From Ornithinicoccus sp045032955 (GTDB lineage: Bacteria > Actinomycetota > Actinomycetes > Actinomycetales > Dermatophilaceae), in the NCBI RefSeq assembly GCF_045032955.1, contig NZ_JBJFZU010000002.1, forward strand, positions 620,001 through 684,000: a stretch of DNA of 64,000 bases, written 5' to 3'. Each line of letters starts with the position of its first letter. Position 1 is the first letter of the stretch. A model generated the notes under the pieces. That model saw nothing but the letters and a program-made list of their open reading frames with translations. It was not told where the DNA came from and searched no databases. A program made the translations under genes and the position numbers. Shown in pieces: positions 46,370 to 54,930 of this stretch.

Positions 46370-47503
46370 GTGCCAGTTCTCGACCTCACCGACCACGCCG
46401 CCCGGGACCGCTACGCGCAGTTCGTGCGCAGCCACCCCCGTCGTGCCCTGACCCAGGACCCCGACTGGGGGATCGTCAAGGACGACTGGGGTCAGGAGGC
46501 CGTCTACCTCGAGGAGGACGACGGGCAGGGCGGCCGGCGGATCACCGCCGCGATGAGCCTGCTCGTGCGGCGGCTGCCGGGCGGGTTCTCGGTGCTCTAC
46601 GCGCCCCGGGGGCCGCTGGTCGACTGGGACGACCACGCCCAGGTGGAGGCCATCCTGGCGGAGGCCGCGCCGCTCGTGACCAAGCACCGGGCGATCATGA
46701 CCAAGATCGACCCCGAGGTGCCGTTCACCTCCGAGCTGGACGGCTGGCTGCGTTCGCGGGACGGGTGGGTCGTCAAGAACGTCGGGGCCGGCAAGGACGA
46801 CCTGGTGCAGCCGAGGTACTGCATGGTCGTCTACCTGCAGGACGAGGACGGCCAGGTCCTGGACGAGGCCTCGCTGATGAAGAAGTATGACGGCGGGACG
46901 CGCAACCGTGTCCGCAGCGGCAAGAAGAAGGGCGTGCGGACCCGGCACGGGGCGAGCGAGGCCGACCTCGGCACCTTCCACGAGGTCTACAGCTTCATGG
47001 CGCGGCGCAACGAGATCACCGCCCGCGGTCTGCCCTACTTCCGGCGGATGCGCCAGGCCTTCGGGGACCGGATGCGGATCGTGCACGCCGAGCACGAGGG
47101 CGACGTGCTGGCCTCGTCGGTGACGGTGGACTACTACGGCAAGCTCTACTACCTCTACGCCGGCTCCAACGACACCAAGCGCAACCTCGGCCCCAACCAG
47201 GTGATGAACCACGACCTGATGCTGTGGGGGCTGGAGAACGGTGCCGAGAGCTACGACATGGGCGGCGTCTTCGCGCTCGACGACTCCGACGGGCTGTACC
47301 TGTTCAAGCGGGCGTTCTGCAAGGGCGACGGCGGTGCCACCGAGTTCATCGGCGAGGTCGACATCGTCCACCACCCGGCGCTGTATGCCGTCCTCGGTCG
47401 CCTGGTCCCGCGCGTCCAGAAGGCCCGCCGGGGCGTCGCCGCCCGGATCTCGCAGGGACGTAAACGCCTCGCGGAGCGCCGCTCCCGGAGCAGCGCCGAC
47501 TGA
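46370..47503 (+). CDS. Fem-family (FemABX) aminoacyltransferase 3
   Basis: A 377-residue Fem-type protein with the clearest family signatures of the three: QDPDWGIVKDDWGQEAVYL, APRGPLVDWDD, LMKKYDGGTRNRVRSGKKKGV and GKLYYLYAGSNDTKRNLGPNQVMNHDLMLWGLENG followed by SYDMGGVF. The C-terminus is long and basic (about 345-377), suited to contact with tRNA or membrane. Just downstream of the DegT-type gene but with its own -10 element. Confidence 0.9.
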   Translation: MPVLDLTDHAARDRYAQFVRSHPRRALTQDPDWGIVKDDWGQEAVYLEEDDGQGGRRITAAMSLLVRRLPGGFSVLYAPRGPLVDWDDHAQVEAILAEAAPLVTKHRAIMTKIDPEVPFTSELDGWLRSRDGWVVKNVGAGKDDLVQPRYCMVVYLQDEDGQVLDEASLMKKYDGGTRNRVRSGKKKGVRTRHGASEADLGTFHEVYSFMARRNEITARGLPYFRRMRQAFGDRMRIVHAEHEGDVLASSVTVDYYGKLYYLYAGSNDTKRNLGPNQVMNHDLMLWGLENGAESYDMGGVFALDDSDGLYLFKRAFCKGDGGATEFIGEVDIVHHPALYAVLGRLVPRVQKARRGVAARISQGRKRLAERRSRSSAD

Positions 47504-47521
47504 CCGGTCCTCTCACCTCCG

Positions 47522-47580
47522 ACCGAGCGTCGCCTGTGGTTGCCCTGAGGCCCACCGGGCGTCGCGTGTGGATGCTCCGG
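47522..47580 (+). repeat. Degenerate pair of the 22-bp repeat family (orientation B)
   Basis: Two diverged units start ACCGAGCGTCG (47522) and ACCGGGCGTCG (47554), each followed by a TGTGG stretch. Their spacing has grown to 32 and 27 bp. They fill the gap between convergent fem 3 and mutY. Confidence 0.55.
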
Positions 47581-47587
47581 ACCGGCC

Positions 47588-48475
47588 TCAGGCCCCGGGA
47601 AGCCGGAAGCGGTCACCCGCCAACGGCTCCACCAGCCCGTCGGCCACCAGCGCGTCCAGGCACCGCTCCCGCTGCAGCCCCTCGGGCCACACCTCGCGCA
47701 GTGCCGCGCCCGCCACGGGACCCGCGCTCTCCCGCAGCAGCTGGATCAGCGTCCCCCGACACTGCCGGTCCGTGCCCTCCCAGGACTGTCCCCGTCGAGG
47801 CGGCCCCTGGTCAGGCGGCGAGCCTGCCAGGCGCCACGCGCACAGCTGCGCGACCGGGCATACCTCGCACCGCGGTGAGCGCGCGGTGCAGACCAGCGCC
47901 CCCAGCTCCATCACGGCGACGTTCCAGGTGGCGGCCTCGGCGTCGTCGCCCGGCAGCAGCGAGGCGGCCAAGGACACCTCCGCCCGGGTCAGGGCGGGCG
48001 CGGGCAGTGCCACGCCGGTGACGGCCCGCGCCTGCACCCGGCGGACGTTCGTGTCGACGACGGTCGCCCGGTGTCCGAAGGCGAAAGCGGCGACCGCCGC
48101 CGCGGTGTAGTCACCGATCCCCGGGAGCGTGCGCAGGGTCGGCTCGTCGGAGGGCACCGCGCCGCCGTGCTGGTCCCGGATCGCCGTGGCTGCCGCGTGC
48201 AACCGCAGCGCCCGACGCGGGTAGCCCAGCCGGCCCCACTCGCGCACCGCCTCCCCGGGAGCCGCCGCGGCCAGGTCCGCCGGTGTCGGCCACAGCTGCA
48301 TCCAGCGCTCCCAGACCGGCAGCACCCGGACGACCGGTGTCTGCTGGAGCATGATCTCGGAGACCAGCACCTCCCAGGGGGAGCGCCCCTCCCGGCGCCA
48401 GGGCAGGTCACGGTGGTGGACGGCATACCAGTCCAGCACCGTGCCGACCAGGCTCATGTGGTTCGTCGAAGGCAC
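47588..48475 (-). CDS. mutY: A/G-specific adenine glycosylase
   Basis: Removes adenine opposite 8-oxoguanine. The 295-residue protein has the catalytic Glu40 in SEIMLQQTP, the helix-hairpin-helix LRTLPGIGDYTAAAV, catalytic Asp141 (VVDTNVRR) and the four-cysteine iron-sulfur loop with C-x6-C-x2-C-x5-C spacing (CTARSPRCEVCPVAQLC). The C-terminal 8-oxoG domain is short, so the protein is smaller than E. coli MutY. The GTG at 48475 lies 6 bp after disA; an ATG at 48457 is the alternative. Confidence 0.94.
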   Translation of the reverse strand: MPSTNHMSLVGTVLDWYAVHHRDLPWRREGRSPWEVLVSEIMLQQTPVVRVLPVWERWMQLWPTPADLAAAAPGEAVREWGRLGYPRRALRLHAAATAIRDQHGGAVPSDEPTLRTLPGIGDYTAAAVAAFAFGHRATVVDTNVRRVQARAVTGVALPAPALTRAEVSLAASLLPGDDAEAATWNVAVMELGALVCTARSPRCEVCPVAQLCAWRLAGSPPDQGPPRRGQSWEGTDRQCRGTLIQLLRESAGPVAGAALREVWPEGLQRERCLDALVADGLVEPLAGDRFRLPGA

Positions 48476-48481
48476 CGCGGC

Positions 48482-49564
48482 TCAGATGTAGCGCTCGAGG
48501 ATCGAGCTCTCCGCCAGCCTCGACAGCCCTTCGCGGACCGCCCGGGCTCGTGCCTCACCGACCCCGTCGACCTCCATCAGCTCGTCCAGCCCCGCCGAGA
48601 GCAGGGTCTGGAAACTGCCGAAGTGGGCGACGAGCCGGTCGACGATAGCCCCGGGCAGCCGCGGTATGCGGTGCAGCAGCCGGTAGCCGGAAGGGCTGAG
48701 CTGCTGGTGGTCCATCCCGTCGCCGATGACGGTCAGGCCCAGGCAGCGGGCGACCGCGGCCAGGTCGAGGAGCTCGGTGCTGTCCAGCGCGGCCAGGGCC
48801 TCCTGCACCGTGGTCGTGGTGCGGTCGCTGTCGCCGGCGCCGATGTAGTCGCGGACCACCAGCTCACGTTCGCGGGCGACGCCGCCGGTCAGCTCCTCCA
48901 GCTGCAGGCCGATGAGCCGACCGTCGATGCCGAGCTCGACCACGTACTGCTCGATCTCGTCGCTGATCCGGCGCACCATCTCCAGGCGCTGCAGCACCGA
49001 GGCGAGGTCCCGCACGGTCACCAGGTCCTCGATCTCGAGGGCCGACAGGCTGGCGCCCACCTCGTCCAGCCGGGCGCGGTAGCGCTCCAGCGTCTGCAGG
49101 GCCTGGTTCGCCTGCGCCTGGATCTGGATGCGCTCCTCGAGCACATGCCGGGTCGAGCCGACGTAGAGGGCGATGATCGACATCGACTGGCTGACCGAGA
49201 TGACCGGGTATGCCGTCTGCTTGGCGGTGCGTTCCGCGGTGCGGTGCCGGGTGCCGCTCTCCCGGGTCTCGATGGTGCGGTCCGGAGCGAGCTGGCTGGC
49301 GGCCCGGACGATCCGGGAGCCGTCGCGCGACAGCACGATGGCCCCGTCCATCTTGGCCAGCTCACGCAACCGGGTGGCGGAGAACTCCACGTCCAGCTCG
49401 AAGCCGCCGGTGCTGATCGAGTCGACGGTGCGGTCGTTGCCGAGCACGATGAGTGCACCCGTCCGACCACGGAGGATGCGCTCCAGGCCGTCCCTCAGGT
49501 CGGTCCCGGGCGCGACGGCGGCCAGCGTCTCCCTCAGCAGATCGTCGTCCTTGCGCTCAACCAC
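48482..49564 (-). CDS. disA: DNA integrity scanning diadenylate cyclase
   Basis: Makes cyclic di-AMP from two ATP and stalls on branched DNA. The 360-residue protein has the DAC-domain motifs DGA (73-75) and RHR (106-108, in GTRHRTAERTA), a helical spine (about 150-290) and a C-terminal HhH DNA-binding domain (LMEVDGVGEARARAVREGLSRL). It is preceded on the same strand by radA and followed by mutY, the conserved radA-disA neighbourhood. Confidence 0.97.
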   Translation of the reverse strand: MVERKDDDLLRETLAAVAPGTDLRDGLERILRGRTGALIVLGNDRTVDSISTGGFELDVEFSATRLRELAKMDGAIVLSRDGSRIVRAASQLAPDRTIETRESGTRHRTAERTAKQTAYPVISVSQSMSIIALYVGSTRHVLEERIQIQAQANQALQTLERYRARLDEVGASLSALEIEDLVTVRDLASVLQRLEMVRRISDEIEQYVVELGIDGRLIGLQLEELTGGVARERELVVRDYIGAGDSDRTTTTVQEALAALDSTELLDLAAVARCLGLTVIGDGMDHQQLSPSGYRLLHRIPRLPGAIVDRLVAHFGSFQTLLSAGLDELMEVDGVGEARARAVREGLSRLAESSILERYI

Positions 49565-49630
49565 TGGTGCTCCAACGCCTTCCGCGGAGGGCGCTGGCTC
49601 CCTGCGACGGCCAGCAGTCCCTGTGCGCTG

Positions 49631-49661
49631 ATGATAGGCGGCGCCGATGCGTGACGATCAA
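49631..49661 (-). promoter_or_regulatory. Candidate promoter of disA
   Basis: On the minus strand TTGATC (49661-49656) and TATCAT (49636-49631) are separated by 19 bases, giving a leader of about 60 nt. Good hexamers, long spacer. Confidence 0.4.
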
Positions 49662-49690
49662 CGGCCCGGAGGATCTTTATGGATTCTTGA

Positions 49691-51115
49691 TCAGCGGGGC
49701 ATCGGGGCCTCCCGGGCGTGGTGTCGGGCGGCAGCGGCGCCGTTGGTGCTGCCCGCGGCGGCCAGCACCAGGGCGACCGCGTCGCTGAGCGTGCCCACCT
49801 CGTGCACCCGCATACCGGCCGGAGGGCGACCCTCGGTCAGGGAACCGAGCGGGATGACGGCCTCGGTGAACCCGATCCTGGCCGCCTCGGCCAGTCGGCG
49901 GGGTGCGCCGGTCACCGGGCGCAGGTCCCCGGAGAGCCCGACCTCCCCCACCGCGATGGTGCTGACCGGCAGCGCCAGGTCGGCCTTGGCGCTGGTCAGT
50001 GCCAGGGCCAGGGCCAGGTCGACCGCGGGCTCGGACAGGCGCACCCCACCCACGGTCGAGGCGTAGCAGTCGTCCTTGGCCAGCGGCACCCCGCCGCGCT
50101 GCCCCAGGACGGCGAGCACCATGGCCAACCGGGCCGGGTCCAGCCCGCTCGTGGTGCGCCGTGGGGACCCGGCGGCGGCCTCGCTGACCAGGGCCTGCAC
50201 CTCGGCCACCAGGGGGCGGCGGCCCTCCAGGGTCACGGTCACGCAGGTGCCGGGCACCGGGCGGTCCCGGCTGCTGAGGAATAGCCCGCTGGGGTCGGCC
50301 AGGCCGGAGATGCCGGCGTCGCCGAGATCGAAGCACCCCACCTCGTCGGTCGGTCCGAAGCGGTTCTTCACCGCCCGCACGAGGCGCAGCCGGCTGTGCC
50401 GCTCCCCTTCGAAGGCCACCACCACGTCGACCAGGTGCTCGAGCACCCGCGGTCCAGCGATGCCGCCGTCCTTGGTGACGTGCCCGATCAGCACGGCGGC
50501 GGTGCCGCGCGACTTGGCGGCCTGGATGAGGGCGGACGCGACCTCGCGGACCTGCCCCACGTTGCCCGGGGCTCCTTCGACATCCGCGCTCGCGACGGTC
50601 TGCACCGAGTCGACGATCAGCAGGTCCGGGTCGGTCTGCTCGACCTGCCCGAGGATGGTGGCGAGATCGGTCTCGGAGGCGAGGTAGAGCCGGTCCGCGA
50701 CGGCCCCGATCCGCTCGGCCCGCAGCTTCACCTGGGCCGCCGATTCCTCCCCGGAGACGTAGAGGACCGTCTGTCCCTCGCGGGCCGCACGGGCGGCCAC
50801 GTCCAGGGCCAGGGTGGACTTGCCGATCCCCGGCTCACCGGCCATCAGGACCACGGCCCCGGGCACGATCCCGCCACCGAGCACCCGGTCGAACTCGCCG
50901 ACCCCGGTGGAGCGGGCCTGCGCCGCATCGGCGTCGACGGAGGCGATCGGGACCGCGGGCCGCGCGGGGGAGACCGCCGTCGTGCGCACCGAGGAGGTCG
51001 CCCCGACCTCGGCCACGGTGCCCCATGCCTGGCACTCCGCGCACCGTCCGACCCACTTCAGCGCCTGCCAGCCGCACTCGCTGCAGCGGTATGCCGCTCT
51101 GCTCACCTTTGCCAC
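49691..51115 (-). CDS. radA: DNA repair protein RadA (Sms)
   Basis: A RecA-like branch-migration helicase. The 474-residue protein has the N-terminal C4 zinc finger (CSECGWQALKWVGRCAEC), Walker A GEPGIGKST, the KNRFG motif and a C-terminal Lon-like domain (about 290-450). The GTG at 51115 gives the usual short N-terminus and lies 7 bases after a TACGCT -10; the frame upstream runs into repeat DNA. In many bacteria RadA is the physical partner of DisA, encoded next. Confidence 0.95.
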   Translation of the reverse strand: MAKVSRAAYRCSECGWQALKWVGRCAECQAWGTVAEVGATSSVRTTAVSPARPAVPIASVDADAAQARSTGVGEFDRVLGGGIVPGAVVLMAGEPGIGKSTLALDVAARAAREGQTVLYVSGEESAAQVKLRAERIGAVADRLYLASETDLATILGQVEQTDPDLLIVDSVQTVASADVEGAPGNVGQVREVASALIQAAKSRGTAAVLIGHVTKDGGIAGPRVLEHLVDVVVAFEGERHSRLRLVRAVKNRFGPTDEVGCFDLGDAGISGLADPSGLFLSSRDRPVPGTCVTVTLEGRRPLVAEVQALVSEAAAGSPRRTTSGLDPARLAMVLAVLGQRGGVPLAKDDCYASTVGGVRLSEPAVDLALALALTSAKADLALPVSTIAVGEVGLSGDLRPVTGAPRRLAEAARIGFTEAVIPLGSLTEGRPPAGMRVHEVGTLSDAVALVLAAAGSTNGAAAARHHAREAPMPR

Positions 51116-51122
51116 GTGCGCC

Positions 51123-51128
51123 AGCGTA
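51123..51128 (-). promoter_or_regulatory. Leaderless -10 of radA
   Basis: TACGCT on the minus strand ends 7 bases before the GTG at 51115. Confidence 0.5.
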
Positions 51129-51155
51129 GGCGGCGGCGACGACACACCCGGCCAC

Positions 51156-51287
51156 GGCCGTGCGAGACGCTCTGATGGGCATACCGAGACGCCCGGATGG
51201 GCACGACGAGACGCCCGGATGGGCACGACGAGACGTTCGGACGGGCATACCGAGACGCCCGGATGGGCACGACGAGACGCTCGGTCG
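51156..51287 (+). repeat. 22-bp tandem repeat array 3 (6 units, orientation A)
   Basis: Six exact 22-bp periods start at 51156, 51178, 51200, 51222, 51244 and 51266, between divergent radA and ppx. The core is GGCACGACGAGACGC...CGGATG. Units 2 and 5 read GGCATACC in place of GGCACGAC and so carry the genome-wide short motif. No spacers. Confidence 0.9.
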
Positions 51288-51308
51288 GAGGTTCACGGGT
51301 TGGTGCGG

Positions 51309-51314
51309 CATCAT
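51309..51314 (+). promoter_or_regulatory. Leaderless -10 of ppx
   Basis: CATCAT ends 7 bases before the ATG at 51322 and supports that start over the ATG at 51313. Confidence 0.45.
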
Positions 51315-51321
51315 GGCCCGC

Positions 51322-52248
51322 ATGCGACTCGGTGTCATCGACGTGGGCTCGAACACGGTCCATCTGCTCGTCGTCGACGCCCAGCCGGGTGGGCACCCGA
51401 TGCCGGACTACTCGCACAAGGTGGAGCTGCGGCTGGCCGAGCACCTCACCCCCGAGGGGGACATCAGCGAGGAGGGCGCGGGGCTGCTCGCCGGCTTCGT
51501 GGCCGACTGCGTCGACGTGGCCGAGAGCCGGGGGGCCACCGAGCTGCTCGCCTTCGCCACCAGCGCTATCCGGGACGCCGGCAACACCGAGGCCGTGCTG
51601 GCCCAGGTCAAGGACGCCTCCGGCGTGGAGCTCGACATCCTCCCCGGCGAGCAGGAGGCGCGGGCCACCTTCCTGGCCGTCCGTCGCTGGTTCGGCTGGT
51701 CCGCCGGCCGGCTGCTCATGGTCGACATCGGCGGGGGCTCCCTGGAGCTGGCCGCCGGCCTCGACGAGGAGCCGGACGTCGCGGTCTCGCTGCCGCTCGG
51801 GGCGGGACGGCTCAGCCGCGAGCTGGCGCACGACCCGCCGCACGCGGCCGAGGTCAAGGCCCTGCGCAAACGCATCCGCTCCGAGGTCGCCACCGCCCAC
51901 CCCGCGCTGACCAAGGTCGGTGCCCCCCAGCTGGTCGCCGGCAGCAGCAAGACGGTCCGTTCGCTGGCCCGGGCCTGCGGCGCGGCTCCCCGTGGTGACG
52001 GGCTCTTCGTCCCCCGGACGCTGCGCCGCGACGACCTGGCCGCGCTGACCCCCCGGCTGGTCTCGATGACCGCCGCGCAGCGGGCCGCCCTCCCTGGTGT
52101 CTCGACATCCCGGGCCCGGCAGCTCGCGGCCGGTGCCCTGGTGCTGGAGGCCGTGCTGGACCTGGTCGACATCGACGAGCTGGCGGTGAGCCCCTGGGCC
52201 CTGCGCGAAGGTCTCATCCTGCGCTTCCTGGACGGCCTGGGCCGATGA
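51322..52248 (+). CDS. ppx: Ppx/GppA phosphatase family protein
   Basis: Exopolyphosphatase/guanosine pentaphosphatase family of the ASKHA fold. The 308-residue protein has phosphate loop 1 (VIDVGSNTVHLLV), phosphate loop 2 (MVDIGGGSLELA) and ATSAIRDAGN between them. It is the short actinobacterial form without the C-terminal HD-like domain. Overlaps the next gene by ATGA, the order seen around Rv0496. Confidence 0.92.
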   Translation: MRLGVIDVGSNTVHLLVVDAQPGGHPMPDYSHKVELRLAEHLTPEGDISEEGAGLLAGFVADCVDVAESRGATELLAFATSAIRDAGNTEAVLAQVKDASGVELDILPGEQEARATFLAVRRWFGWSAGRLLMVDIGGGSLELAAGLDEEPDVAVSLPLGAGRLSRELAHDPPHAAEVKALRKRIRSEVATAHPALTKVGAPQLVAGSSKTVRSLARACGAAPRGDGLFVPRTLRRDDLAALTPRLVSMTAAQRAALPGVSTSRARQLAAGALVLEAVLDLVDIDELAVSPWALREGLILRFLDGLGR

Positions 52249-53048
52249 GCGACCACATCCCGGTCCACCTCTCGACCTCCTCGGTCTACCCCGAGAACGC
52301 CGCCTACGCCTTCGACCTCGCTGAGCGGCTGGGCTACGACGGCGTGGAGATCATGGTCTGGACCGACCCGGTCACCCAGGAGGCCGGCGCGCTGAAGGCG
52401 CTGGCCAGGCTGCACCGGCTGGAGATCGGCGCCATCCACGCGCCGACCCTGCTGCTGGCGCAGCGGCTCTGGGGCTGGGAGCCGTGGGGGAAGGTGGAAC
52501 GTGCCCTCGACCTGGCCCTGGACGTGGGCGCCCAGTGCGTCGTCGTGCACCCGCCCTTCCGCTGGCAGCGCGGGTATGCCGAGAGTTTCGTCGAGGGGGT
52601 CGCGCAGCGTCAGGAGCGCTGGGGGCTGCCGATCGCCGTGGAGAACATGTTCCCCTGGCGTACCGGGGCCTCGGCGATGCAGGCATACCTGCCCGGGCCG
52701 GACCCGCGCGACTACCCCTACAGCGACGTGACCTTCGACATCAGCCACGCGGCCACCGCCGGCGTCGACGCCCTGGAGATGGCCCGGGACCTCGGCCCGC
52801 GCATCCGGCACCTGCACCTCGGCGACTCCTTCGGCTCGTTCAAGGACGAGCACCTGGTGCCCGGCCGGGGTGACCAGCGGTGCCAGGAGGTCCTCGAGCA
52901 CCTGGTCCGGATCGGCTTCGGCGGGGTGGTCAGCCTCGAGGTGGGAACCCGCAAGATGAAGCCGGCGGAGCGCGAGCAGGCGCTCGCGGAGTCGCTGGCC
53001 TTCGCCCGCCGGCACCTCGGCCAGGGCCACCTCCCGGGTGCCAGGTGA
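52245..53048 (+). CDS. Sugar phosphate isomerase/epimerase (AP endonuclease 2 fold)
   Basis: A 267-residue TIM-barrel protein of the xylose-isomerase-like superfamily (Rv0498 relative). Candidate metal ligands are in PIAVENMFPW (Glu), TFDISHAAT (Asp, His), HLHLGDSF (His) and SLEVGTRK (Glu). The substrate is unknown. Translationally coupled to ppx. Confidence 0.85.
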   Translation: MSDHIPVHLSTSSVYPENAAYAFDLAERLGYDGVEIMVWTDPVTQEAGALKALARLHRLEIGAIHAPTLLLAQRLWGWEPWGKVERALDLALDVGAQCVVVHPPFRWQRGYAESFVEGVAQRQERWGLPIAVENMFPWRTGASAMQAYLPGPDPRDYPYSDVTFDISHAATAGVDALEMARDLGPRIRHLHLGDSFGSFKDEHLVPGRGDQRCQEVLEHLVRIGFGGVVSLEVGTRKMKPAEREQALAESLAFARRHLGQGHLPGAR

Positions 53049-53066
53049 GCCGCTCGGCCCGAGGCG

Positions 53067-53072
53067 TAGCCT
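53067..53072 (+). promoter_or_regulatory. Leaderless -10 of proline dehydrogenase
   Basis: TAGCCT ends 6 bases before the ATG at 53079. Confidence 0.55.
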
Positions 53073-53078
53073 GTGCGC

Positions 53079-54044
53079 ATGGACCTCGCTGACCTCAACC
53101 CCTCGGCGCTGATGCGACAGACGCTCCTCGGTGCCAGCCGCAACACCCAGCTCCGGACCGCCGTCGAGAAGGCCCCGATGAGCCGCGACGTGGTGAAGCG
53201 CTTCGTCGCCGGTCAGGACACCGACGCCGCGGTGCGGGTGGCCTCCGAGCTGGTGCAGAGCGATCGCCGGGTCACCATCGACTACCTCGGCGAGGACACC
53301 CTGGACCCGGAGCAGGCCTCGGCCACCCGGGAGGCCTACCTGGAGCTGCTGGCGGCGCTGTCCGAGGCCGGCCTCACCGCCGAAGGCCAGGTGGAGGTGA
53401 GCCTCAAGCTCTCCGCCCTGGGCCAGTTCCTGGGCCGCGACGGTCACAAGATGGCGCTGGAGAACGCCCGGGCGATCTGCCAGAGCGCGGCCAACTCCGG
53501 CACCACGGTGACCCTCGACATGGAGGACCACACCACCACCGACCCGACCCTGGCCGCCCTCGCCGAGCTCCGCCAGGACTGGCCGTGGGTCGGGGTCGCG
53601 CTGCAGGCCTACCTCTACCGCACCGAGCAGGACTGCCGGGATCTCGCCCACGAGGGCTCACGCGTGCGGCTGTGCAAGGGCGCCTACAAGCAGCCCGAGT
53701 CGGTCGCCTACCAGGACAAGGGTGACGTCGACAAGTCCTTCGTCCGCTGCCTCAAGGTCCTCATCGAGGGCGAGGGCTACCCGATGGTCGCCAGCCACGA
53801 CCCGCGGCTGGTGGAGATCGCCACCGTGCTGGCCGACAAGGCCCGGCGCGCCCCGGACAGCTACGAGTTCCAGATGCTGCACGGCATCCGCCCCGACGAG
53901 CAGCTCCGGTTGGCCGCGGACGGGCACGCGCTGCGGGTCTACCTGCCCTACGGCGACGACTGGTACGGCTACCTGGTGCGGCGGATGGCGGAGCGGCCCG
54001 CCAACCTCACCTTCTTCCTGCGCGGTCTGGCGACCCGGGGCTGA
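53079..54044 (+). CDS. putA: Proline dehydrogenase
   Basis: Flavoenzyme oxidising proline to pyrroline-5-carboxylate. This is the stand-alone (monofunctional) form of 321 residues. Family motifs include VSLKLSALGQF, TLDMEDHTTTD, RVRLCKGAYKQPES, SHDPRLVEI and the C-terminal YLPYGDDWYGYLVRRMAERPAN. The ATG at 53079 is chosen from the -10; a GTG two codons earlier is in frame. It lies directly upstream of proC, which catalyses the opposite-direction step. Confidence 0.95.
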   Translation: MDLADLNPSALMRQTLLGASRNTQLRTAVEKAPMSRDVVKRFVAGQDTDAAVRVASELVQSDRRVTIDYLGEDTLDPEQASATREAYLELLAALSEAGLTAEGQVEVSLKLSALGQFLGRDGHKMALENARAICQSAANSGTTVTLDMEDHTTTDPTLAALAELRQDWPWVGVALQAYLYRTEQDCRDLAHEGSRVRLCKGAYKQPESVAYQDKGDVDKSFVRCLKVLIEGEGYPMVASHDPRLVEIATVLADKARRAPDSYEFQMLHGIRPDEQLRLAADGHALRVYLPYGDDWYGYLVRRMAERPANLTFFLRGLATRG

Positions 54045-54053
54045 GGGACGCCG

Positions 54054-54857
54054 ATGACGATCGCGCTGCTGGGCGCCGGGGTGATGGGCGGCACCCTGGC
54101 GGCCGCCCTCGTCCGCTCCGGTCATGATCCTGATCAGCTGGTCCTCAGCGACCGGGTGGTCGAGCGGGCCGAGAAGGTGGCCACCGAGCGCGGCACCCGG
54201 TATGCCGAGCCGGCCGAGGCGGTCGCCGGCGCCGACGTCGTGGTGCTCGCGGTGAAGCCGCAGGACATGGAGGCGCTGGTCGGGCAGATCCGTGACCACG
54301 TCCGCCCCGACGCCCTGGTCATCTCGATCGCGGCCGGGATCAGCACCGGCTTCCTGGAGCGGCGGCTGCCCGAGGGCACCTCCGTGGTCCGGGTGATGCC
54401 GAACACCCCGGCGCTGGTGGACCAGGGGATGTCGGCGATGAGCCCGGGGCGGCACTGCACCGACGAGCACCTGGCCCGGGCCCGCGCCCTGATGGAGCAC
54501 GTGGGGCGGGTGATCGTGCTCGACGAGCAGCACCAGGACGCGGTGACCGCCATCAGCGGCAGCGGGCCGTCCTACATCTTCTACGTCGTCGAGGCGATGA
54601 TCGAGGCCGGCGTGCTGCTGGGCCTGCCACGGGACACGGCGACCGAGCTCGTCGTGCAGACGTTGTATGGTGCCGCCACGATGATCCGCGAGACGGGGGA
54701 GCACCCCACCGTCCTGCGGGAGCAGGTCTCCAGCCCCGGCGGCACCAGTGTCGCCGCCCTGCGGGCCCTGGAGGACCACAAGGTCAGGGCGGCCTTCCTG
54801 ACAGCCATGGAGGCCGCCGCCAACAGGTCGGCAGAGCTGTCGCCGCGCGAGGAGTGA
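54054..54857 (+). CDS. proC: Pyrroline-5-carboxylate reductase
   Basis: Last step of proline synthesis. The 267-residue protein has the NAD(P) fold (ALLGAGVMGGTLAAALV), the VRVMPNTPALVDQG stretch and the C-terminal family signature (EQVSSPGGTSVAALRALE). The ATG at 54054 follows GAGGGACG, 9 bp after the proline dehydrogenase stop, so the two are cotranscribed. A hairpin follows. Confidence 0.97.
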   Translation: MTIALLGAGVMGGTLAAALVRSGHDPDQLVLSDRVVERAEKVATERGTRYAEPAEAVAGADVVVLAVKPQDMEALVGQIRDHVRPDALVISIAAGISTGFLERRLPEGTSVVRVMPNTPALVDQGMSAMSPGRHCTDEHLARARALMEHVGRVIVLDEQHQDAVTAISGSGPSYIFYVVEAMIEAGVLLGLPRDTATELVVQTLYGAATMIRETGEHPTVLREQVSSPGGTSVAALRALEDHKVRAAFLTAMEAAANRSAELSPREE

Positions 54858-54858
54858 G

Positions 54859-54877
54859 ACCGGGTGGTGGTCACCCG
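54859..54877 (+). terminator. Hairpin after proC
   Basis: 7-bp arms CCGGGTG/CACCCGG with a 5-base loop start 2 bp after the proC stop. No T-run. Confidence 0.4.
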
Positions 54878-54930
54878 GAGTTCACCCTGACGCGGGCGAG
54901 GGTGCGAGACCGTGTGAAAGAGTAGGGACT

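Noticed and set aside
44039..47374. Long minus-strand frame extending fem gene 2 upstream to more than 1100 codons
   Set aside because: Only the last 347 codons look like a protein family; the rest is antisense to the aminotransferase and fem 3 genes. A -10 element just before 45082 supports the short start.
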